Notes under the pieces: generated by a model
What the model saw: only the letters and a program-made list of their open reading frames with translations
Database searches by the model: none
Told to the model about the DNA's origin: nothing
Program-made: the position numbers and the translations under genes
Assembly: GCA_003446975.1 (NCBI GenBank)
Contig: DMAP01000246.1
Span: forward strand, 1-5,416
Reading direction: 5' to 3'
DNA length: 5,416 nt
Source of the DNA: Clostridiales bacterium
Lineage (GTDB): Bacteria > Bacillota > Clostridia > Tissierellales > Dethiosulfatibacteraceae
Part shown: one piece after another, positions 1 through 5,233 of the stretch
How positions within the stretch are numbered: the first letter of the stretch is position 1
Layout of the letters: each line of letters begins with the position of its first letter

Positions 1-2774
1 TAGTATTTTAATGACGTGATATACGGTCCATTGGACTTTTTAGAGTACTTCCTAATGGGTTCTCCCATTTCTTCTTTGTAGGCTAGAAAAGGATTTGGTG
101 TATCCCTGTACATCTCTACTGTTTTTAATAAAATCTCAAAAGTTTTAGGATCATTCTTATACATCAAGAAATCATCAAGTTTATGTTTGTCATTTTTATC
201 CGGCATTTTCTTTTTGAACTTTTCATAGCCTTCTTTTGAATAAATATCCTTTATTTTGCTAATTTTTTGAATTGTTCCATCTGTTTTTTCTCTTGTGCCA
301 TAAATTGTTTCATTCGATAATTGTCTATTTATTTTTTTATCTACTTTGAATGAATATTTAATTTTATCTTTTACTTGATGGATATTTTTATTCATGGTTA
401 GCATTCTCTCGTAATAAATATAATCTATGTAAAGTTGATCTGAAGATATTTCTCTGAATTTTTCAATATCCAGCATCTCTCCTGTTTCGTAATCAATAAT
501 ATTCTTAACTATCCACTTAAACATGTTTAACCCCATTTGAGAATAACACATTATAATAGCATCTATAGCATGATGTGCATAGGATTCATCTCTGTCTTTG
601 TCTAGCTTTAGTTTGTTTCTTAATTGCGCCGTAAAACTTCCATTAATCACCTTGATTTTTGTCGTTTTGTTATGTGCTTTCATGAACCCTTGCAAAGTAT
701 TTAAAACGACTCTGGAAGCATATCTTGTATCATTTAGATTCCTATTGATGAAACCTTGGAGAACTTCTTGTTTTGTGATATTTTCTTCAAATAGTAAATT
801 CCTTGCCTTCTTATGGTTAATTTTTGTATCTTTCACAAAGAATTTCAAGCTTTCATAATTCCAAGACCTATTTAAGGATTTTAGGTATGTACAAGGTGTC
901 CTATTTCCTTTTAACTGATTTTCGTTCCTGTAAACCAACACCTTATTATTTCTACTATCATCGAATGAAATTGATAGTGGAATAATATGATCTATTTCGA
1001 ACATTTCTGCATTTGTTAACATTTCATGTATATATATTGGTTTCCCGCTATATGGACATTTTCCGTTTTGTTCGTTCCATAACCTTAGCTTTGTCTTTAG
1101 AGCCTTTTGTCCATAAAAGTGCTCATCCTTTATTTTAATTCCAAATTCTTTTTCAACTCTTTCTATAATATGCGACAACTCTTTTTCATTATCTGCTTGG
1201 AACTTCTTAATGCGTTTTGTTTGCTCATCATTATTCTTATCTCTTGCCATCTCGATAATGATGTCATCTGGATAACCATAACTGGAAATCAGACAGTTTA
1301 ATACTTTTATACTTTGATTGACTGATTTGGAAACAACTGGATTATATATTTCTGCAATTACTAAATCTGTAGGAATAACGCTATTGTCTTTGAACTTATC
1401 AATATTAGTCTTAAAAACACCCATCTCGGTTAATAGTTCCATCTGATTTTTTGGCGTTTCATATAGATCATCCATGAGTTCTTTCATGATCTTAAGAGAC
1501 AGTGAGTGCCATTTGTTAAACAATGACGAGTTTTTTCTTCTAAATTCAATTAAACAAGCAGATAACTCTTCATTAAAATTTATTTTTTCGCGGTTAAATG
1601 CCTCTAATATAGATTCTTTGTCGGTATTGATGGTCAATATATAAGCGATTTGGTCTAATTCTTCCCTGCTAAAGGAATTAATTGAAACACCAATCTCAGC
1701 TAAAGCTTTGTTGAGTTTCCTATGGGTTTCAAAGGTATGAAAAACTTCTTTCTCTTGTTTATCAATTCTTGCGCCAGAAAAACTTGTGATCTCGTCATTA
1801 ATTGCCATCTTGATAATTCTTTTCATATTAATAGTTTTCTCACTAAGTACCAAGTCCATTATTCTCTGTTTTTCTATTTTCGTTAACTTTTTACCCTTAA
1901 TGTTTAAATTGTTCAAATCATTAAGAATATTAAACTCCTGTGCAGTATAGCTAGATGCACTGGCACGTATCTCATCTTCATATACACTACATTTACCAAT
2001 CAGCTTCTCAAATATATTGTCTTCTGTAATATAATCTCCGGTTTTAGGATCAATCTTGGTGGTATATTTACCGTAATCCGTTCTTGACTTTTCATTACCA
2101 GGTCCCTCATAATATGCTCTCTTGGTCAAGAATAAGTCCAAGTACTCGTTTATAAAGAACTCATCAATGAATTGATGGTATTCTGACTGTTTACTTAGTA
2201 TTTCTTCTATCTCTTTCTTATATCCTTGAATTGTAAAAACATTGCTAATGTAAATAATTTCTCTATTCTTATTGTTGTCATCAATAGTATTGTCTCCGCG
2301 ATACTTGCCAAAGTCTAAATATCTCTGTAATTGTATTTCGCAAGGTAATTTTGTTTTCATCTCACTGGCGTTCAAAACGAGAGCCTTTTGGAAGTCATTT
2401 CCTTTCTCGTTATCTTCAGCATCCTCTAGATAAGATATGCCCCTATGTTTTAAGATATTTTTCAACGCAAGAAAGAGTTCACCTTCTGAAATCTTCTCAG
2501 TTAAAGCTTTATTTCGAAGAACTAGCGGATTTTTATTGTTTTCTTCATCGAAAACCAATCCTTTAGCCTTCCATCTCTTTTTGAACTCATTTAACCGATT
2601 TGATTTTCGTCTTAATAGCCGTCTTCTGCCTCGATTTGTTCTTCTTTCAACATTTTTGCTAGTATCTGCTGCATCAAATAGACGAACTCCAGCGTCTATA
2701 ATACTCATATCATCTCCAATAACAGCCCAACCAACAGAACTAATACCGATATCAAGTCCAAATTTGTAGCCCAT
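1..2774 (-). CDS. cas9: Compact SaCas9-like CRISPR-associated endonuclease Cas9, C-terminus cut by window edge
   Basis: RNA-guided double-strand DNA endonuclease, the effector of type II CRISPR-Cas. The frame is open without a stop from ATG at 2774 to base 1, giving 924 complete residues. Visible in order are RuvC-I with FGLDIGISSVGWAVI (catalytic D8), the arginine-rich bridge helix (about 41-70, containing RRTNRGRRRLLRRK), the recognition lobe with YEGPG (222-226) and LNDLNNL, RuvC-II with DDIIIEMARD (E508), HNH with EIDHIIPLSISFDD (D595, H596, N619), and RuvC-III with YAHHAIDAII (H735, D738). The spacing and flanking words follow S. aureus Cas9 (1053 aa), including the late KYSKK-NGP motif. 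By that alignment about 170 residues, mostly the PAM-interacting domain, lie beyond the left edge. AAGGAG at 2780-2785, 5 bases before the ATG, supports the start. Codon use is markedly AT-rich compared with luxS and thrB, suggesting horizontal acquisition. Subtype II-A or II-C cannot be decided without the adaptation genes. Cas9 identity is certain; the activity of the unseen C-terminus is not. Confidence 0.97.
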   Translation of the reverse strand, partial: MGYKFGLDIGISSVGWAVIGDDMSIIDAGVRLFDAADTSKNVERRTNRGRRRLLRRKSNRLNEFKKRWKAKGLVFDEENNKNPLVLRNKALTEKISEGELFLALKNILKHRGISYLEDAEDNEKGNDFQKALVLNASEMKTKLPCEIQLQRYLDFGKYRGDNTIDDNNKNREIIYISNVFTIQGYKKEIEEILSKQSEYHQFIDEFFINEYLDLFLTKRAYYEGPGNEKSRTDYGKYTTKIDPKTGDYITEDNIFEKLIGKCSVYEDEIRASASSYTAQEFNILNDLNNLNIKGKKLTKIEKQRIMDLVLSEKTINMKRIIKMAINDEITSFSGARIDKQEKEVFHTFETHRKLNKALAEIGVSINSFSREELDQIAYILTINTDKESILEAFNREKINFNEELSACLIEFRRKNSSLFNKWHSLSLKIMKELMDDLYETPKNQMELLTEMGVFKTNIDKFKDNSVIPTDLVIAEIYNPVVSKSVNQSIKVLNCLISSYGYPDDIIIEMARDKNNDEQTKRIKKFQADNEKELSHIIERVEKEFGIKIKDEHFYGQKALKTKLRLWNEQNGKCPYSGKPIYIHEMLTNAEMFEIDHIIPLSISFDDSRNNKVLVYRNENQLKGNRTPCTYLKSLNRSWNYESLKFFVKDTKINHKKARNLLFEENITKQEVLQGFINRNLNDTRYASRVVLNTLQGFMKAHNKTTKIKVINGSFTAQLRNKLKLDKDRDESYAHHAIDAIIMCYSQMGLNMFKWIVKNIIDYETGEMLDIEKFREISSDQLYIDYIYYERMLTMNKNIHQVKDKIKYSFKVDKKINRQLSNETIYGTREKTDGTIQKISKIKDIYSKEGYEKFKKKMPDKNDKHKLDDFLMYKNDPKTFEILLKTVEMYRDTPNPFLAYKEEMGEPIRKYSKKSNGPYITSLKY

Positions 2775-2778
2775 AAAA

Positions 2779-2786
2779 TCTCCTTT
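2779..2786 (-). promoter_or_regulatory. Ribosome binding site of cas9
   Basis: The minus strand reads AAAGGAGA, ending 4 bases before the ATG at 2774. It fixes the cas9 start. The first codons then give the standard Cas9 N-terminus with the RuvC-I aspartate at residue 8, so no upstream extension is needed. Confidence 0.85.
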
Positions 2787-2825
2787 CATTTATGTATTTT
2801 GTTTACTATCAACACCAAACCACCC

Positions 2826-2966
2826 CTACCGCTTCTCCCTCTCCAAGCCCACGAATGCTGTAATAAATGCCACCAGTAAGATGATGAAAATGGACCAGGC
2901 AAATCTCACTAAATTGACTAAGACCTTCCCGACAAACCTGATAGGAAATGTAATGATTCTGAACAT
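2826..2966 (-). CDS. Small basic single-span membrane protein (46 aa), hypothetical
   Basis: I do not recognise this family. The frame starts at ATG 2966 and ends at TAG 2826-2828, encoding 46 residues. The N-terminal half (MFRIITFPIRFVGKVLV) is amphipathic and positively charged, with R3, R10, K14 and R21. Residues about 22-41 (FAWSIFIILLVAFITAFVGL) form a hydrophobic segment long enough to cross the membrane. The tail is short and charged (EREKR). GGAGG at 2973-2977 lies 6 bases upstream of the ATG, a good translation signal. It lies between the WYL regulator gene (ends 3085) and cas9 (starts 2774, about 50 bases downstream), all on one strand, so cotranscription with cas9 is plausible. Its base composition is closer to the chromosomal genes on the right than to cas9. 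The protein could be a host small membrane protein, a CRISPR accessory or a toxin-like peptide, and the sequence does not decide among these. The ORF is supported by ribosome binding site and composition, not by homology. Confidence 0.6.
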   Translation of the reverse strand: MFRIITFPIRFVGKVLVNLVRFAWSIFIILLVAFITAFVGLEREKR

Positions 2967-2972
2967 TGGCTA

Positions 2973-2977
2973 CCTCC
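2973..2977 (-). promoter_or_regulatory. Ribosome binding site of the 46-aa membrane protein ORF
   Basis: GGAGG lies 6 bases before ATG 2966. It decides between two overlapping frames. The competing ATG at 2978-2980 sits directly upstream of this motif and has no Shine-Dalgarno sequence of its own, so the 2966 start is preferred. Confidence 0.65.
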
Positions 2978-2984
2978 ATGGTTG

Positions 2985-2998
2985 CTATCCCCCGATAG
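2985..2998. repeat. Short perfect inverted repeat at the predicted transcription start
   Basis: CTATC (2985-2989) and GATAG (2994-2998) form a 5-bp inverted repeat around CCCC. It touches the candidate -10 box (2998-3003) and covers the expected start of transcription on the minus strand. That position would suit an operator or a small hairpin in the 5' leader. At 5 bp per arm it could be chance. Confidence 0.35.
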
Positions 2999-3026
2999 TT
3001 ATTCCCAATACCTTTGACTATGTGAA
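2998..3026 (-). promoter_or_regulatory. Candidate promoter for the small membrane protein gene and cas9
   Basis: On the minus strand a -35-like TTCACA (3021-3026, 5 of 6 matches to TTGACA) is separated by exactly 17 bases from a -10-like AATAAC (2998-3003, 4 of 6 matches to TATAAT). Transcription would begin near 2991, giving a leader of about 25 bases before the 46-aa ORF. No better promoter is visible directly before cas9 (2775-2825), so cas9 may be read from here or by readthrough from the WYL gene. The -10 is weak, hence the modest confidence. Confidence 0.45.
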
Positions 3027-3032
3027 TCCCAA

Positions 3033-3073
3033 ATACTACCCCACTATTATCGTATCACCCATTGTGGTAGTAT
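3033..3073. repeat. 8-bp inverted repeat downstream of the WYL gene, candidate operator
   Basis: ATACTACC (3033-3040) is matched by its exact reverse complement GGTAGTAT (3066-3073), centre to centre about 33 bases. Allowing a two-base offset, CAC/GTG extends the match inward. The arms lie just beyond the WYL stop codon and upstream of the candidate promoter for the small ORF and cas9. The loop is about 25 bases and no run of T follows on the minus strand, so this does not look like an intrinsic terminator. A binding site for a dimeric regulator, perhaps the adjacent WYL protein, is one possibility. Confidence 0.4.
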
Positions 3074-3084
3074 CTGTGTAACAT

Positions 3085-4047
3085 TTAAAAGTTTTTAATC
3101 ATTTTTTCGAGCTTTTCCCTTATTTTATCTTTAAGGTCTGTGGGCTCTATTACCTCCACGTCGCTGCCCATGGACAGGATCCAGCTGATAATCTCTATCT
3201 CTCCCTGGAGATGTGCTTCAAAGAGAATGGCCTTTTCATTTGGGATGTCTGTGATGACTTGGTTGTCAGACCAGATTTTTTCTCTTATAATCTGGCTCAT
3301 GGGGTGCCTGATTTTAAGGACTACTTTTTGAGTCGTATCCTTGAATATACCAAGACAATTGGTCATATAATCCTTCAAACTGAAGTCGCTTGGCATGACA
3401 AAATAATCGTCTGTGGTAGCCAGCGATTTGATTCTGGATATTTTAAAATCCCTGATTTCTTGTCTTAGATGACAAAATCCGGTTAAGTAGAGGGAGTTTC
3501 TGTACTCGTAGAGGGCGTAGGGGCTGACTGTTCTTTCTTGATGCTCGTCGTTAAGTAGGGAATAGTAATTGATGTGAATTTGCTTCTTTTGAATCAATGA
3601 TGCGTGGATTTTTTTGCAGTGTTCTCTTTCCTGATTGTTGGAAAGTGCTGCCGGGGAAGATTTGCTCACGAATTGATAGTCATTGACATCACCTTGATAA
3701 TGCTTATTGACTTGCAGGGATGCCATTAGCTTGTTATAGGCAACTGAAAGCTCATTGGCATAGATTAAGCCGGATTCTTCCAGCTGTTTGTAAGCCATGT
3801 TCAAGGCCATGACTTCTTCAGGATTCAGGTTCAGGTTCAATAGACTATCATAGGTTTTAGGCAGGCTGTATCCACCATATCTACCTGGCTTGGATTCGAT
3901 GATGATACCTGCTTTCTCCAGGTCATCCCTATAGATCTGAACCATCCGATTATTTACTTCTAATATCTCGGCGATCTCTCCTATTTTCATCTGTTGCTTG
4001 GCTCTAAGCAAAACCAGCATAATCATGGTATTCGACAGTTTACTCAT
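3085..4047 (-). CDS. WYL-domain transcriptional regulator with N-terminal winged HTH (YafY/DeoR-like)
   Basis: Predicted DNA-binding regulator of 320 residues, typical of this family. Residues 1-60 form a winged helix-turn-helix: KIGEIAEILEVNNRMVQIYR (21-40) is the HTH and GRYGGY (55-60) the wing. A helical linker follows. The WYL domain spans about 145-212, with INYYS, SPYALYEYRNSLYLTGF (175-191) and FKISRI (201-206). The namesake tryptophan is not present: the motif reads SLYL at 185-188. The last 80 residues resemble the WCX C-terminal extension, ending in a lysine-rich helix. WYL domains are known as ligand or nucleic-acid sensors, and several regulate CRISPR-Cas or other defence loci. 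The ligand here is unknown. The gene has its own promoter, divergent from luxS, and lies upstream of the small membrane protein gene and cas9 on the same strand. GGGGGG shortly before the ATG is the ribosome binding site. Control of the downstream genes is inference only. Confidence 0.9.
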   Translation of the reverse strand: MSKLSNTMIMLVLLRAKQQMKIGEIAEILEVNNRMVQIYRDDLEKAGIIIESKPGRYGGYSLPKTYDSLLNLNLNPEEVMALNMAYKQLEESGLIYANELSVAYNKLMASLQVNKHYQGDVNDYQFVSKSSPAALSNNQEREHCKKIHASLIQKKQIHINYYSLLNDEHQERTVSPYALYEYRNSLYLTGFCHLRQEIRDFKISRIKSLATTDDYFVMPSDFSLKDYMTNCLGIFKDTTQKVVLKIRHPMSQIIREKIWSDNQVITDIPNEKAILFEAHLQGEIEIISWILSMGSDVEVIEPTDLKDKIREKLEKMIKNF

Positions 4048-4107
4048 GTTATCCCCCCAAATGATTAACTCGTCGTCTGGTATTAAAATGTATATCCAAT
4101 TGTTAAT

Positions 4108-4136
4108 AGTATATCGTGATTCTTATTCGATGGCAA
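4108..4136 (-). promoter_or_regulatory. Promoter of the WYL regulator gene
   Basis: The minus strand carries TTGCCA (4131-4136) and TATACT (4108-4113), each 5 of 6 matches to the sigma-A consensus, with an ideal 17-base spacer. Transcription would start near 4101, giving a leader of about 53 bases before ATG 4047. The arrangement is back-to-back with the luxS promoter, with some 40 bases between the two -35 boxes. Confidence 0.75.
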
Positions 4137-4179
4137 CCTAAAAAGAATCCTGTTTATTATTTAAATGCTTTCGATCCAT

Positions 4180-4208
4180 TGGACAACCGGATTTATAAAT
4201 AGTAGAAT
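4180..4208 (+). promoter_or_regulatory. Promoter of luxS
   Basis: TGGACA (4180-4185) and TAGAAT (4203-4208), each 5 of 6 matches to the sigma-A boxes, are separated by exactly 17 bases. Transcription would start near 4215, about 25 bases before the ATG at 4241. No SAM riboswitch or S-box-like leader fits in so short a 5' untranslated region. Confidence 0.75.
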
Positions 4209-4230
4209 AAAGGTGAAGTTACAAGATATA

Positions 4231-4236
4231 GAGGTG
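4231..4236 (+). promoter_or_regulatory. Ribosome binding site of luxS
   Basis: GAGGTG lies 4 bases before ATG 4241. It supports the start that gives the standard short LuxS N-terminus (MKKIESFEVDH). Confidence 0.7.
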
Positions 4237-4240
4237 TGTT

Positions 4241-4720
4241 ATGAAAAAAATAGAGAGTTTTGAAGTGGACCACGAAAGGCTGAACAGAGGGGTCTATGTA
4301 TCAAGAAAGGATATTGTCGGTGATCATGTCGTTACCACTTACGATATCAGAATGAAACGACCTAACCGGGAGCCTGTTATGAACACAGGCGTGATGCATG
4401 CTATAGAGCATCTGGGAGCGACATTTCTTCGCGACCATGAGATCTACAGCCATAATACCATTTACTTCGGTCCCATGGGCTGCCGAACCGGATTTTATCT
4501 GATCCTGAAGGGTCAGCTTTCCTCAATGGATATCGTTCCGATCATACACGAAATGTTTACATTCATAGCTGTATTTGATGATGAAATTCCTGGAGCTGAT
4601 CCTGTGTCATGCGGCAATTACCAGGATATGGATTTGAAGGGGGCTAAATTGGAGGCATCGGTTTTTCTCAATGAGACGCTGGAAAAAATGACAAGTGAGA
4701 ATCTGATTTACCCCGAGTAA
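4241..4720 (+). CDS. luxS: S-ribosylhomocysteine lyase LuxS (autoinducer-2 synthase)
   Basis: Cytosolic metalloenzyme that cleaves S-ribosylhomocysteine to homocysteine and 4,5-dihydroxy-2,3-pentanedione, the precursor of autoinducer-2. It acts in the activated methyl cycle after the Pfs nucleosidase. At 159 residues it is full length for the family. The metal site is intact: H53 and H57 in HAIEHLGATFLRD (with catalytic E56) and C124 in SCGNYQDMD. The catalytic cysteine is C81 in FGPMGCRTGFY. SFEVDHERLNRGVYV near the N-terminus is the usual substrate-side segment. The gene is monocistronic here, with its own promoter and a strong terminator. No pfs, metE/metH or cysteine-synthesis gene is adjacent. 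Base composition is higher in GC than cas9 and fits the host chromosome. Identification is secure; whether AI-2 serves as a signal or only as a by-product cannot be seen. Confidence 0.98.
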   Translation: MKKIESFEVDHERLNRGVYVSRKDIVGDHVVTTYDIRMKRPNREPVMNTGVMHAIEHLGATFLRDHEIYSHNTIYFGPMGCRTGFYLILKGQLSSMDIVPIIHEMFTFIAVFDDEIPGADPVSCGNYQDMDLKGAKLEASVFLNETLEKMTSENLIYPE

Positions 4721-4748
4721 TCTGGTTTTGTAACAGAGACAAAAATCA

Positions 4749-4790
4749 AGAGCATATCATCTGATATGCTCTGTATTTTTTATTTTTTTT
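4749..4790. terminator. Bidirectional intrinsic terminator between luxS and the thrB operon
   Basis: A perfect 10-bp stem (AGAGCATATC at 4749-4758 with GATATGCTCT at 4763-4772) closes on the 4-base loop ATCT. On the plus strand it is followed by a long T-rich tract (4774-4790), ending luxS transcription. On the minus strand the same hairpin is followed by TTGATTTTTG, so it can also end the convergent ACT-domain gene, whose stop lies at 4789-4791. Confidence 0.92.
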
Positions 4791-5229
4791 ATTCCACTGA
4801 CAACAGCTTGGCGCTCAATACCCCGTCAATCTTCCGCAAAACCTCGATCATCTCATCTACTGACGCTTCCATCCCTGATATGTCTAAGGACAAGGTGACA
4901 TTCGCCTGCCCGTTGATGGGGATGTTTTGATTGATAGTCAGAATATTGGCGTTGTAATCGGATACAAAGTTGATGGCCGCTGACAGCACGCCTCGCTTGT
5001 GGGAAAGAGTCATGGCGATGATTGCCATCCTGCCAATGGTATCTTCCGATGGCGCAAACACATAATCCTTGTATTTGTAGTAGGTGCTTCTGCTGATACC
5101 GACCTGTTTGACAGCCTCGCTGATTCCCTTGACCATATTGTCGTTGATCAATGTTCTGGCCTCGATGACTCTGTCATATACTTCAGGCAGTATCTTTTTG
5201 TTGACGATCAGATATTTTTTATTGCTCAT
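4789..5229 (-). CDS. ACT-domain protein of the UPF0735/PheB type
   Basis: This 146-residue protein has two parts. Residues about 33-58 (with SEAVKQVGISRSTYYKYKDY at 37-56) look like a helix-turn-helix. Residues about 68-146 form a single ACT domain: MAIIAMTLSHKRGVLSAA begins it and VLRKIDGVLSAKLLSVE ends it. ACT domains bind small ligands, usually amino acids, and the SHKRGVLS loop (76-83) is the usual ligand-site region. The family is widespread in Firmicutes and was named PheB in Bacillus subtilis; no enzymatic activity has been firmly assigned. The start is set by AAGGAG at 5238-5243. It begins 4 bases after the thrB stop, so the two are cotranslated from one mRNA, pointing to sensing of threonine, homoserine or another aspartate-family amino acid. 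The role as a DNA-binding regulator is inference from the HTH-like segment. Confidence 0.88.
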   Translation of the reverse strand: MSNKKYLIVNKKILPEVYDRVIEARTLINDNMVKGISEAVKQVGISRSTYYKYKDYVFAPSEDTIGRMAIIAMTLSHKRGVLSAAINFVSDYNANILTINQNIPINGQANVTLSLDISGMEASVDEMIEVLRKIDGVLSAKLLSVE

Positions 5230-5233
5230 GAAA

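Noticed and set aside
598..858. Plus-strand ORF of 86 codons within cas9
   Set aside because: It is antisense to the continuous Cas9 frame in the RuvC-III region, with a low-complexity Phe/Leu/Ser product, as expected from an AT-rich antisense shadow.
1107..1301. Plus-strand ORF of 64 codons opposite the RuvC-II/HNH part of cas9
   Set aside because: Hydrophobic-looking product arises from antisense of Lys/Glu-rich codons; no ribosome binding site.
2351..2769. Two overlapping plus-strand ORFs opposite the Cas9 N-terminus
   Set aside because: They are antisense to the RuvC-I, bridge-helix and early recognition-lobe codons, which match Cas9 well; nothing supports expression.
2810..2980. Alternative 56-codon minus-strand frame from ATG 2980, overlapping the 46-aa ORF
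   Set aside because: It has no Shine-Dalgarno sequence before its ATG, and its product is an unstructured mix rich in His, Gly and Cys. The 2966 start has GGAGG at good spacing and a coherent membrane-protein pattern.
2881..3081. Plus-strand ORF of 66 codons across the intergenic region
   Set aside because: It is antisense to the small ORF and its leader, with no ribosome binding site and a proline/tyrosine-rich product from repeated CCC and TAT words.
3033..3084. Intrinsic terminator for the WYL gene at the 3033-3073 inverted repeat
   Set aside because: The loop is about 25 bases, the stem only 8 bp and only three T residues follow it on the minus strand.
3140..3468. Plus-strand ORFs opposite the WYL C-terminal part
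   Set aside because: Antisense shadows of a well-conserved regulator frame.
27..4184. Ten-base word TCCATTGGAC found at both 27-36 and near the luxS -35 box
   Set aside because: One copy is coding sequence within cas9 (Ser-Asn-Gly-Pro) and the other is part of a promoter; a single shared 10-mer is expected by chance or nearly so, with no flanking similarity.
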